Positions 35,271 to 45,995 of a stretch of 64,000 nucleotides of DNA are shown here, piece by piece. The stretch covers positions 3,201,799-3,265,798 of the forward strand of contig JAJEKV010000040.1 of assembly GCA_021234155.1 (NCBI GenBank), written 5' to 3'. The translations under genes were made by a program, and so were the position numbers. Below the pieces are notes generated by a model that saw nothing but the letters and a program-made list of their open reading frames with translations, had not been told where the DNA came from and searched no databases. This DNA comes from Isoetes taiwanensis. Taxonomy: Eukaryota > Streptophyta > Lycopodiopsida > Isoetales > Isoetaceae. Numbering within the stretch: the stretch's first letter is position 1; every line of letters starts with the position of its first letter.

Positions 35271-36539
35271 TTCTATGTGGTGCTAAACAAGGACTTGTAA
35301 TTTGGATGCTCGTTGCAAGTAGTACGCCAAAGCAAATCTGTTTTCCAGCTATTTGAACTTTTCTTTTTAACCCATCGTCATGTGCTTTGCTTTGGTTGAT
35401 CTTACACTAATTCAATAGAGGATGCATTTGACGTATTTTGCTACGACCTGCTCCATTTCCCAATTGCTTTTGTGCTAGGCTTAAACAAATAATAGCAATA
35501 ATATGCATCATTACAGAGAAAGAAGAAAGAAGCAGCATTACAGATCAGATCCCTATAAATAGCTTGTTTAATAATAACATCAGCACTTTTAAAGCATGGT
35601 CAGGTTCATGTGTACAGGATGTTGATGCATGGAGGGATTGGCTTTTAGAAACATGTGGTTCATACTTTTTCATAATATTTTTCACGTGGAATATTTTTCA
35701 TATTATGCAGCACCAAATTGTATTTCCCATTTTTTGAAATGTTTGCACTGCTTGTTTTCCTTCTTGTGAAGGTGATCACTTTGCCACAATTAAAATGTCT
35801 TCATAAGTCACTGTAAATACTCAATCATTCCATGTGTCCATGAGGAACAACATTAACTTGATGTCAGAAAAGAAGTTGGAAGCCAAAGCTTTGTGCATGC
35901 AATGCAAGGAGCTCCTAGCAAAAATGTCGTCGCGGACAAAGGGCAAAACAGAATGCACGGAAGGATAGGATAGATGGTATTTTAACGTCCACATGAAGCT
36001 ATAGCTTATGGGACAATTTACAATACATCCAGATGGTCCTGCCCCACCACTTTACATGACTGAAGTGGGTCCTTCTCTCACCAACTTTACGGCGATGCAT
36101 GGCCACATTCTCAACGAGGCAACTCATGACCTTGGGTATGGCAATTTAGGACAACATTTATTACCTCGCCATAGCAATAAAAGAGATGCTATGAATTAGG
36201 TTTCTTGCTTGAGAAATTTAGGGCACATAGAGTAGGGAGAGCAATCCAGAAATATAAAGCTTGCAATAACACCCGCCTTGGGAACGAACAATGCTTCTGC
36301 ACTTAACAAGTTATTCAATGACGAATTTGGGCAATGATGACTTTTGTACTTGCTTCCTTTTCACGATCTAATTTGGACCAATGGAAATACGCGTCCATCC
36401 AAGTTTGCGCATGCATACAATCGATTGCTATAGAAAATCCGACAACTATATTTTTGGACATGTCGTGGGAATACATTTGGAAATTGTCAGCACCTTATTG
36501 ATGTAAAGATGTTGTAATATGCAAGGTAGGGGAATGTGA
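35271..36539. other. Intergenic with a retroposon terminus
   Basis: A retroposon 3' terminus lies on the minus strand at 35960-35990 ('GGACGTTAAAATACC' followed by ATCCT-type repeats). A plus-strand frame at 36008-36199 has no recognised domain and probably belongs to that element. Nothing else recognised. Confidence 0.4.
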
Positions 36540-36700
36540 ACAAATGAATTGAATTGAATTCACTTTTATCAGACCAAATGGTCTATAAAGCCCAAACAAA
36601 CAAATCAAAGTACAACCGGCCTAATATTGCAGAGGATTAAAGAACCCCCGCCCAAAAGAGTGTTCGAGGGAAAAGCCCTAACATTAATAAGCTTGTTGAT
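36540..36700 (-). repeat. LINE 3' end: hairpin core plus AATTC-repeat tail (copy 1)
   Basis: On the minus strand the conserved core ('CTTTTCCCTCGAAC', 'GGGCGGGGGTTCTTTAA') at 36680-36633 is followed by 'GACCATTTGGTCTGATAAA' and then AATTC repeats. It matches 38240-38070 in order and spacing, but the outer stem is degraded. Confidence 0.65.
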
Positions 36701-36860
36701 GAACTGTACATTTGTACATGTCAGTGTAGTGATGAGGGGCACTATTGGGCCGACCAGGGTTGCCCTTAAGGGGCTATTTAAAGCCAAATGGTTATATTTT
36801 CGAAAACTACTCAATTTTAGCTAAAACTAATAGGTCTCTTTAGGATATCAAATCCCTTTA

Positions 36861-36995
36861 ATAACAGACAGGGGGTTACTTTTATATTTTTATACGTTTT
36901 TTCACATGGTTTTTCTATGATTTTGTTGTTGTATTCGTGCAGGTGTACTAAATAGTATTTCTAGAGTGCACCCTTTTCAAGCCGTTGATTTTGAA
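36861..36995 (+). repeat. Dispersed repeat, copy 1
   Basis: About 135 bases from 'taataacagacaggggg' to 'agccgttgatttt' are repeated, diverged, at 58707-58845 within the Mutator-like element. Non-coding. Confidence 0.6.
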
Positions 36996-36999
36996 TAAG

Positions 37000-38069
37000 A
37001 AATTCAATCCTATGGTTGTGGTCTCTCAAAGTTTTAGATTCATGGTTATTTTAGAGGGTTTAGGGTTTTAATAATCGAGCTTTTCAATTCTTCTCGTAAG
37101 AAACAGGGCATATGTAGAGGTCGGGCATGCAAACGTCCAGCCATTGCGTTGTAGGTCACGAAGGAACAGGAGGAAAGAGTAGATGATCACTATCATATTT
37201 AGTGCAGGGTTTCCCATAATCGGCAGCAGAGGAGGACGCTCATTTGGCAGCATAGGAAGACGTTGATCAAATTATTTTTGTGGTTTTCAAATTCGGATTT
37301 GAAGATTGAGCTCTCTGATTTGAGCTCTAACTATGTTTGTCGATTCGCCGGACTGTGTGGGTACATGTCGCTCCTTATCTACAAGTAGCTCACAGTCTGA
37401 ACCTCCGGCTCTGTATTTCTAAGAAGCGCTATAGCAATAGATCTTGGCGATCTTCCTCATACTCGTCCGGCATGCTTGGGTGATCTCCGTCATGCTCCTC
37501 TGGCAAATTGAGGCTAATCTTCAAGACATTTGCTTATATGCTACGAACTATGGCGACTGTTAGGCAAACATCAGAGATAAGCATTGTACGGCAGAGTTAG
37601 GGAAACATCAGATGTAAGCATCATATCTGCCTTATATTTTTGTTGTGAAATAGCTTGAAGGTACAAATTTTACTAGCTATTTGTTGAACCATTTTTTCCA
37701 AATGGGGTCGAGCTTGTGAACTGGCCAACCCACATAAGCCTTTGGGGCTATTTAATTCTGAACACATTCCCTTGTGCAGCTCATAGCAAGTAAAATTTCT
37801 AATTATTAATGCTCTTGCATTTCCTGATTTACTTGCAATCTTATTGGATTGCAGAATATCTCACGGTGCTTGAGATTTGGTTCTACATAGCATAGTTCAT
37901 GTTATTTTCTTTTCCACACATGAGGATGATGATCAAATTGTTTCTGTGGTTTTCATATTCCGATTTGAAGGTTGAGCCTCTCTGATTTGAGCTCTAATTA
38001 TGTTTGTCCTTCTAGTTAACAATTGTTGGCCTCAGAATTAAAGTCTACATAGATTGCAAGCATATGAGA
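37000..38069. other. Intergenic with an internal ~90-bp repeat
   Basis: The segment 37258-37345 ('gatcaaattatttttgtggt' onward, ending 'aactatgtttgtc') recurs at 37929-38012. No coding potential recognised. Confidence 0.45.
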
Positions 38070-38660
38070 AGAAAGAAAGAATGAATGAATGGTTTTTATC
38101 GTCCACTGAGACCAATCGGCCTATGGGACCCAGAAGGAGCGCAGCAAACTTATTACTGTCCGGGTTAAAAAACCCCCGCCCTGAAGGGTTTTCGAGGGAA
38201 AAACCGTGGCAGTAATAAGAGTGCTGTCAAACTGTACAAGTATACATTATCATGAAATAAATTTATATATACATGTCAAGTGTGTGCCCGAGGACATAGC
38301 TGATTTCGCATGTCCATAACCTCCTGAAGGTATGATTACAGCACCCGTACGGAAGCCGCGCTCAATGTCACATGTAGCGGCTGGCCAAGCCTGACCAACT
38401 AAGCATAGCGCGCCTGGATTTGATCATATGCTGGGCAACTTTGAAGGGTATGAGATTCATCCTCAATGACTCCCATTTGGCAGCATTGACAGAGCCTGTC
38501 CTGGCGTGGCTCACCAATCCATCTGCCCGTCTCAATTCGAAGATGGTGTGCCCCTGTGCGAATGGAGGCAATGAGTCTGCGCCTTTTCATGGGCAAGTGG
38601 GTACACCTTCAGAAGCTATTTTGTTGTGTGGCCGTTATTTGTCTTATCTAGAGCCATAAT
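38070..38660 (-). mobile_element. LINE 3' end: zf-RVT tail, 3' UTR hairpin and ATTC-repeat tail
   Basis: The minus frame 38596-38399 gives 'RTGAHHLRIETGRWIGEP', 'CQCCQMGVIEDESHTL' and 'SCPAYDQIQARY', the C-terminal Cys/His domain of a non-L1 LINE. After the coding end, a hairpin with perfect 10-base arms (38219-38210 and 38158-38149) encloses a conserved core. The copy ends with 'GGACGATAAAAACC' and ATTC repeats (38105-38070). The family is probably the one whose RT lies at 48368. Confidence 0.8.
38149..38219 (-). other. Conserved stem-loop in LINE 3' UTR
   Basis: Arms CTTATTACTG (38149-38158) and CAGTAATAAG (38210-38219) are exactly complementary. Between them lies the core shared with 36633-36680 and 46849-46895: on the plus strand 'ttaaaaaacccccgccc', a short tetraloop-like stretch, 'gggttttcgagggaaaaacc'. 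Confidence 0.8.
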
Positions 38661-38884
38661 TGAAAACTATTGTTGAAGCTTGAGGTCCTTTATCATCTGG
38701 CCGACAGAGGACATACATGTTGTCGGCTCAGATTCTGCTGAATTCTCAACTCCATCGGCACAATTCAAGAATCTTCTTTGATGGCAAGATATGGGAAGCT
38801 AGACAACCTTCCTTTGCAAAAACCATAGTCCCCAGCTCCTACTAGTGATCTTTGACTTGGGCATGTCCAGAGAGCTTCTAGAGA

Positions 38885-39110
38885 GACAATGTGTGCTTTT
38901 GTATGGCTGCTGCAACCTGCCATATGGCATGGGAGTCATTGTATTGAAGATCTCAACAATGTTATGTCTGACTTGAAATTGGGCAAAGAATGGTTATCTG
39001 CAACCATTATGAAGGTCCTGCCAATGCCGGAGAGACCATCCATGAGATGCATTGCTTGTGCAGAAATGCCACAACTTCATGATCTTATCAGGTGGCAAAT
39101 AAGTTTAGTC
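38885..39110. repeat. Duplicated segment, uninterrupted copy
   Basis: The sequence 'gctgcaacctgccatatggc' to 'gaaatgccacaacttcatga' is paralogous to 39400-39520 joined to 40980-41010. The second copy is interrupted by a LINE, so this copy shows the empty site (with a ~25-base extra stretch near 38960). Confidence 0.8.
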
Positions 39111-39520
39111 TGTATTAATGATGCTCCAATCAGAAGCTTACAAACGCATTAAAAGGAAGGATATGGAGGTTATGAAATTAGAAATTAGTCAGACAAAGAA
39201 AAGACCATATAAAATAATAAATCACATGCCAAAAAAAACTTACTATGCACAATAAATACTCAAAGAAAACAACACTTAAGGTAATTCTAGATTTTAGGCC
39301 TTCTCATGTTGTTTGAGAAGTTGTTGTGCAAGCTTCTCTGCTAAAGAGATTGCCGAGCAAAGAACTTTTCATTGGGATATGCAATCATCTGAAAAAATAA
39401 TGTTTGCTGCAACTTGCCATATGGCATGGGAGTCATTGTATTCCAAATCTCAACAATGTAGCTGCAACCATTATAAAGCTTCAGCCAATGTCGAAGAGGC
39501 CATCTATGAGCTGCATTGCT

Positions 39521-40978
39521 TGTTTTTTTTTGTTGAAGGACATCAGACTTTATTCAATCAAAGAGTCAAATACAAGTATAAATGCAGAGACAGGAATAAA
39601 ATCTCAGCGGATAAGCGGAGACCCACCGAGTGAAGCAACCTGCCTAAGCATAAGAGTGCACATCCAAAAACTCCTCAAAAATCAATCGCCTCTTGCGAGG
39701 GGCAAGTGAAGAACAATGATACGACTTTACAATGTAACCTTGAGCTTCTTGGAGAACACGATTATCTGCCACATCCAGACCTTTGAAGATTACCAATCTT
39801 CGTCTTTTCCAGATAGTCCAAAGCAACCATCCTGCTGCTAGATGAAAAGCCTGGCCTTGTAACTCTTTTCATGTACTTGGGTAAATTGCCAAAAGCAGTT
39901 GTTGACTTGTTAGTGAAACCTGAAAAAGGGAAAACAACCAGTCCCATACCTGTCTAAGGTGTTCACACATGAAAAAGCAATGCTCAATGGTCTCAGATCC
40001 ACGCTTGCATACTAGACACTGATTTGATATTCTAGGGTTAAACTTATGGATAAGCACATTAACCCGCAGACACCTATGAAGAATCTGCCACCAAAGAACT
40101 GCCACTTTAGGATGAAGTAGCTTGTCCCATGCCCAAGACCACACCTTCTGCCATTGAAGAGGAGGAAGTTGAAGAGACCACTTATTAGACGGAGGAAGAA
40201 TATCAGTATCAAGCAACAACTGATACATAGAGTTCACAAGTTTGCACTCCTTAGTTTCTTCATGACAAACCCATACCAAAATATCTTCTTGGTGTGGCAG
40301 AATAGGCTGTAGAAAATCAGCAACGTTTTGCCAAAGAATTCTATCCCATCGCCCCAATAGAAACTTTAACTGAAAAGCCTCCCATGTCAGCAACTGGCCT
40401 GAGTCATACCATGCTGCAATAGTTAAGATTCCAAAGACTTTTCCAACGCCTTTGAGTCAATGGGTGCATCAGAAAGCAAAGTGGTTGATTGTCTACCGAG
40501 GGATCCACCAACAAGGTGCAATCAATCGTACACAAGCGATTGGACTGATGTGAAGTAAAGTTTTGATGTGTGCCGTGAATCTAACAATCCCTTTAAGAAT
40601 GGAGAAGCATTATGATAAGGCCGCAACTCATAAAATAAACTCCATGGAAGAACAGTTTGAGTGTGACTTTACCAAAAGGGATACAATGGGGTAAGAGCCC
40701 ATGCAATAAGCCAGAACCGTGAGAATCATCCTTACCTACGAAGTCACAAATGAATTTTGAGATCATAACCTTACTCTGCAAATGGAAATCTGTCATGCCC
40801 AAACCTCCAGCAGACTTAGGTTTTATACACTTAGACCATGCAACCTTCACCACTACCCCTGCTTCATTTCCACCCCAGATAAAGTTTCTAACAACACCCA
40901 CAATCTCCTGAAACTTTGAGTGGGAAGCAAGAATGGCAGAAGCCATATAGACATGTGTGTTGCTTAAGACATGCTTGT
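39521..40978 (-). mobile_element. L1-like LINE, 5'-truncated, inserted in a duplicated segment
   Basis: Minus frames 40991-40593 ('SNTHVYMASAILASH', 'NFIWGGNEAGVVVKVAW', 'KSAGGLGMTDFHLQ') and 40393-39869 ('WSWAWDKLLHPKVAVLWW', 'HRCLRVNVLIHKF', 'CLVCKRGSETIEHCFF') give the RT connection and zf-RVT regions. The T run at 39521-39530 is the poly(A) tail. Flanks 'tgcttg' (left) and 'tgcttgtgtaggaatgcc' (right) fit a short TSD when compared with the empty-site paralogue near 39052. Two frameshifts. Confidence 0.9.
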
Positions 40979-41209
40979 GTAGGAATGCCACAACTTTATG
41001 ATCTTGTGAGCAACATTTGAATTCCTCAAAAATATAAGTTTTGCTTTATTTTATGTTTGAAAGATAAAGATAAATCGGAATGCATCTAAAATATTCAAAA
41101 TGACAATGCAACTATCATGCCAATCATTGATATTATCATATATCATCACGCTTGTTTTTTTTCCCTTTTTTTTCTTTAAGTTCCTAAATAAGCATATCAA
41201 TAAAATGTT
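40979..41209. other. Resumed flank of the duplicated segment, then unrecognised DNA
   Basis: The first 30 bases complete the interrupted paralogous segment. The rest is AT-rich without features up to the copia TSD. Confidence 0.5.
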
Positions 41210-41214
41210 TTGAA

Positions 41215-41896
41215 TGTTGGATATGTTCATGTTACTTCTGTGAAAGACAGAGCTTGAAATGCAGCATGTATGCAGTCTTGGATAATCACAGTTAACAAAC
41301 AGGAATAAGTGTGAAGTGCAGGATCTATCTAGTCATGAGTGCACTAATCTGACAACAGGGTATCAAGTGTGAGAATCAAGGGGCATACATGGGTAAATCT
41401 AGGTATTCATGGTTGAACCTAGTATGTTTGAATATTAGGAGTTGTTAATGGTTAACTTGTCCAATGGTTAACATTAACATAATAATATGAACGGGCATGG
41501 TCGTTTTTGAAGAGTAGTGCATGTGGGATAATTGCAGATAAGCACGACGGTTATAGAATGCCGATTGTGGAGCCTTGCCAATCGGATTTCACAGGATAAG
41601 ACGATGGGAGGATTCACATTAGTGGGGGGAAACATGGCTGGATCTGCCAAGGGTCAGAAAGGATCGAATTGAAGTGTTAATTCGATGCCCGAGCTCTCGA
41701 ATAATCCAATGCTACAGTAATTCGTTGAATATTGAATGAACAGTGTTTTATAAGGTTTTGTGCAATGGTTGAAGCTTAACTATTGTGGCATAATAATAGT
41801 TCAAAGGAATAAGTGAAGTTGTATTTGAAAGATTTTCTTAAGAGTTTTGCTTAAAGTTCTATTAGAATCAACTACAACTCATAAGGTTTTCTAACA
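41215..41896 (+). repeat. Copia 5' LTR
   Basis: 682 bp, TG...CA, repeated at 45996-46643 plus 47758-47790. It should contain the element's promoter. Confidence 0.95.
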
Positions 41897-41897
41897 T

Positions 41898-41910
41898 TGG
41901 TATCAGAGCC
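41898..41910 (+). promoter_or_regulatory. Copia primer binding site (initiator tRNA-Met type)
   Basis: TGGTATCAGAGCC begins one base after the LTR end and is the classic PBS complementary to the 3' end of initiator tRNA-Met. The gag ATG at 41911 follows with no spacer. Confidence 0.95.
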
Positions 41911-43910
41911 ATGTCAAGCAGGTTTGGAGCAGGGTTGCTAAACTCAATTACTGTGTATGAAGGAGGGCCAGGCTTTCAGATTTGGAAGGAACAAATCAAG
42001 AATGTTCTAGAAAATGAGGGCCTCTGGGAATTAGTTCAGGGAACTAATTCAAGTGGAGATGCAACCTCTGTGGTTGCGGGAAGAAGGACCAGTTCCTCTG
42101 GAGAGTCTGGTGAAGTAGAGTCAGGTAAACGTGGAAAAGATGAAGCAAGTGGAAAAGATGAAGTTGTTAAGCTTCGAGAAGCTTATGGTATTCTAACCAG
42201 CAAAGTTGGAGCCTCAATTTTGATGAAAATAAGAGGAAAGTCTCCTAGTGACATTTGGAAGTTCTTGCTTAAGAACTATGAGGAAAAGTCATCATCACAA
42301 ATTGATGTTCTTGATAAGGCTCTTAGGATGCTAAGGGTTAAAGAAGGGGATGATTTACCAAAGTTCTTTTCTAAATTTGATAACATTGATGCAGATTTAG
42401 AGGGAGCTGGAGTCTTGCTTACTGAACAGCAGAAATTATTGCATGTAGCAAGGGCTGTTGAAGGGAATAAGCAATTGTCAACTCTGATAAGGAATGTGGC
42501 CAAAACAAGGGAAACAGGAAAGGCCAAGTTTACAGGCAAAAGCCCAAAGGATAAGAATGATATTGATCCTTGCTTTCATTGTAAAGCTAAAGGTCATGTA
42601 AAGGCAACTTGTCCTAAGTTAAAGGAGGTTGAGTGCTTTAATTGTGGAGGCAAAGGCCATTTTGCAAGCAGGTGTTCAAGCAGCAAAATGAATAGGGGCA
42701 GGTCGAGCAGAGGGAGAAATCCTAGAGGTCGAGGAAAAAACCTTAATGGTCAAAGGTCTGCCATAAATTTGGTGCAGGATATTGAGGAGGAATCCAGTGA
42801 AGAAGATGAAGATGCAGAGGTAAGTGATCATAATATTTTAGTTGTTTCAAAAGAAGGTTCTAACAATAGTGATGAAATGCTAATATTAGATAGTGGAGCA
42901 GAAAAATCCGTGACAAGCTCAGCCAAGTTTTTCAAGGAGGGAAAAGAAGGGAAAATTAAGCACATCAAGCTGGGAAATGGGAAGTTACAAGAAGTTCAAT
43001 GTACATGGATGTTAGAACTGTTTGATCTTCAAGGGAAAGTAGTAAACTTGAAGGATGTTTTGTGTGTACCCTCTCTAGTCAGAAATTTAATTTCTGTAGC
43101 ACAGCTAGTAGACATGGGATATTCTATTGTTTTTGACAAGCATGGATGTAAAGTGTTTTTCAATAATGAAATCAAGTTTCTTGGGAAAAGGATTGGTAAT
43201 TTGTTTGCATTGGACATAAATTGTGTACCTTGTGTTAACTCTGTTATGATTCCTGACATAGACACTTGGCATCAAAGGCTATGCCATGTTAATCACAGCA
43301 CTATAGACACCTTGATCAAAGGAAAAATAATTAAAGCAAAATCTAAAGTTGAAGGATCAAGAATTTGCTTAGGTTGCATGTTAGGAAAACATGCAAGGCT
43401 GCCTTTTAAAAGAGCAAAGAGAAAAACCAAAAGGGTGTTGGAATTAGTGCATACTGACCTTTGTGGTCCACTTACTGTCAGAGGAATATCAGGAAAAAGG
43501 TATTTTATTACCTTTATTGATGACTTTAGTAGAAAGACTACATGTTTGTGTCTTAGAACTAAAGATCAAGCCTTTGAGGCTTACAAACAGTTTGCTGCAG
43601 AGGTGGAATTGGAAACAGGGAGGAAAGTAAAATGTATTAGGTCTGACCGTGGTGGAGAGTTTATGTCAACTGAGGTTCATCAAGTTTTGCAAGGCCAGAG
43701 GAATCAAAAGACAATTTACATGTACTTACTTGCCTCAAACCAATGGAATTGCTGAGCAAAAAAACAGAACTATCTTAAATGCTGTTAGAGCCATGATAAA
43801 ACACACAGGGCTGCCTAATTATTTATGGGAAGAAGCCGTTATGACAGCAGTGGAAGTTCAGAATATGTTACCAAACAAAGGGCTCAAAGGAATGACACCA
43901 AAGTTAAACC
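41911..43910 (+). pseudogene. Copia gag, protease and integrase (frame broken near 43.68 kb)
   Basis: From ATG 41911 the frame gives a gag of the UBN2/DUF4219 kind. Two knuckles follow ('CFHCKAKGHVKATC' and 'CFNCGGKGHFASRC', residues ~218-255), a basic Arg/Gly-rich stretch and an acidic one. The protease has active site 'LILDSGAEKS' (~residue 325), and the integrase has the HHCC finger ('WHQRLCHVNH' ... 'CLGCMLGKH'), then 'HTDLCGP', 'FIDDFSR' and 'RSDRGGEFMS'. Near 43680 the frame shifts by one base; the continuation ('TYLPQTNGIAEQKNRT' with the catalytic Glu) is in the next frame until about 43905, where a second shift restores the original frame. The first frame stops at 43755. Two near-compensating indels are the main lesions. 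Confidence 0.93.
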
Positions 43911-45987
43911 AAATTATGAAAAATTAAGAGCTTTTGGTTGCTTGAGCTTTGTACATGTACCAAAGCAACAAAGACTTAAGTTGGATGGTCGATCCAGAAT
44001 AGCCTTTCTTGTAGGCTACGATCAAGAATCCAAAGCATATAGGCTGTTTGATCCACAAAGGAAAAAAATCCTAATTAGCAGGGACGTCATTTTTGATGAA
44101 TCTCAGTGTTACAAGAACATTAAGTTCCTTTCTGTTAATCCTAAAGTAAAAGAAGTGCAGAAGTTGAATGACAACATTATTGATGATGATGAAATGGAGA
44201 TTGACAAAGTTAACACCAAGCAGGTCAGTTTTGCAGTTGAACCAGATATTAGTACTAATGTTCCAGACAAAGAAATGGTTCAACAAAAATCTGGTAGGAG
44301 GACAACTGCTCAGATTCTTCAACAAGAGGCCAATGTAAATCCTGAGATATTTGGAAGAGACATCACAGGTAGAAGCAAAAGGCTACAGGGTGAAGTTGCA
44401 GATATAAATCTCATTGAGATTCTGGCCTTGCTAGATACAGAAGTACCTAAATCATATGAAGAGGCTATAAACAGTGTTGATAGAAGGAAATGGAAAACTG
44501 CTATGAATGATGAGCTAGATGCTTTTAAAAGAACAGAAACATATGATCTTGTGGATTTGCCAGAAGGAAGACATGCAATAGGATGCAAATGGATATTTAA
44601 GATAAAGCAAGGTGTTCAATCTAACTCAGTAAAGTATAAAGCTCGGCTTGTAGCACAGGGATACACACAAAGGAAAGGAATTGACTATGAGGAAACCTTT
44701 TCTCCTATAGTCAAATTAACAAGTATAAGAATGTTATTGGCTGTAGCAAATGCAAAAAATTTCGAAGTACATCACATGGATGTTTCCACTGCATTCTTGA
44801 ATGCAGATTTAGAAGAAGATATTTTTATGATGCAACCTCCTGGTTTTGAGCAAGGGAAAGCAAAAGTGTGGAAGCTCAAGAAAGCTGTCTATGGGCTGAA
44901 ACAGTCACCAAGACAATGGTATATGTGCATGGACTCATATTTGAGAGAACAAGGTTTTTTGAAACTAAAGGATGATGGAAATATCTATTTATTCAAAGAT
45001 GGAGATGAAGTTTGCTACATTGCATTGTATGTAGATGACAATGTTATGGTTAGTAGCAATCTTGAAGTGCTACAAAAATGTAAAACTATTCTCAAGAATC
45101 GATTCAAGATGACTGACCTAGGGGAACTGAAAAAGTTCTTAGGTATTGAGGTTTTTAGAGATCGAGACAAACAGGTTATAACATTAACTCAAAGTCAGAA
45201 TATTGCTGGCATACTCAAGAGGTTTAATATGGAGGAATGTAAAATGGTTAAAACTCCTATGGTTCCTGGAAATAAGCTTTCTTCTAATATGGAGGTTGAC
45301 AGGTCAGAATTGGAACATATTCCATATCAAGAATTAGTTGGTTGTCTGCTGTACTTATCAAATTGTACAAGACCTGACATTTCATATGCAGTAAATGTTT
45401 TGAGTAGATACTGTCATAATTTTGGAAAAGAACATTGGCAAGCAGCCAAAAGAGTTCTTAGATATCTGAAGGGAACTATGGACCTTGGCATTCAGTTTAA
45501 TTCTGGCAACATGGAATTATTATCTTACTGTGATTCTGATTGGGGAGGAGACCCTGATGAGAGAAAATCAACCTCAGGAGTTATATGCATGCTAGGTGGA
45601 GGACCTATTTCTTGGAAATGTAGGAAACAAAAAGCCATAGCACTCTCTTCTGCAGAGGCAGAATATGCAGCTGCAACTCTTGCTGCAAAAGAAATAGTTT
45701 GGAGTGAAAGATTGTTAAAAGAAATAGGTGTAGAACAGAGGAAACCATTACAGCTATTTTCAGATAGTACTAGCTGCATAAAGATGACTAAAAATCCCAT
45801 ACAACACGAAAGGACAAAGCATAGCGAGCTAGAGATGCACTTTATAAGAGATTTGGTAAGTAAAGGAATTATCACAGTACAATATGTTCAGACAGAATTA
45901 CAGTTGGCAGATATTTTAACTAAAGCATTGACAGAATCCAAGTTTGATAAGCTGAGACAAATGATTAGTTGCAAGAAGATAACATGA
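43825..45987 (+). CDS. Copia integrase C-terminus, reverse transcriptase and RNase H (open)
   Basis: An open frame of 720 codons in the same frame as the upstream gag. Its first ~28 residues are read out of frame relative to the integrase. From about 43910 it gives 'LRAFGCLSFVHVPKQQRL' and 'LVGYDQESKAYRLFDP' (end of integrase). The RT follows with 'WKTAMNDELDAF', 'IGCKWIFKIK', 'RLVAQGYTQRKGIDYEETFSP', shown here as its usual landmarks, 'MDVSTAFLNADLEE' and the catalytic YVDD at 45028-45039. RNase H has 'SYCDSDWGGDPDERKSTSG' and 'SSAEAEYAA'. All motifs look intact, so this part is conserved better than the Ty3 element. Confidence 0.94.
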   Translation: MGRSRYDSSGSSEYVTKQRAQRNDTKVKPNYEKLRAFGCLSFVHVPKQQRLKLDGRSRIAFLVGYDQESKAYRLFDPQRKKILISRDVIFDESQCYKNIKFLSVNPKVKEVQKLNDNIIDDDEMEIDKVNTKQVSFAVEPDISTNVPDKEMVQQKSGRRTTAQILQQEANVNPEIFGRDITGRSKRLQGEVADINLIEILALLDTEVPKSYEEAINSVDRRKWKTAMNDELDAFKRTETYDLVDLPEGRHAIGCKWIFKIKQGVQSNSVKYKARLVAQGYTQRKGIDYEETFSPIVKLTSIRMLLAVANAKNFEVHHMDVSTAFLNADLEEDIFMMQPPGFEQGKAKVWKLKKAVYGLKQSPRQWYMCMDSYLREQGFLKLKDDGNIYLFKDGDEVCYIALYVDDNVMVSSNLEVLQKCKTILKNRFKMTDLGELKKFLGIEVFRDRDKQVITLTQSQNIAGILKRFNMEECKMVKTPMVPGNKLSSNMEVDRSELEHIPYQELVGCLLYLSNCTRPDISYAVNVLSRYCHNFGKEHWQAAKRVLRYLKGTMDLGIQFNSGNMELLSYCDSDWGGDPDERKSTSGVICMLGGGPISWKCRKQKAIALSSAEAEYAAATLAAKEIVWSERLLKEIGVEQRKPLQLFSDSTSCIKMTKNPIQHERTKHSELEMHFIRDLVSKGIITVQYVQTELQLADILTKALTESKFDKLRQMISCKKIT

Positions 45988-45995
45988 AGGGAAAG
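45983..45995 (+). promoter_or_regulatory. Copia polypurine tract
   Basis: The purine-rich 'atgaagggaaag' directly precedes the 3' LTR TG at 45996 and overlaps the end of the pol frame. Confidence 0.85.
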
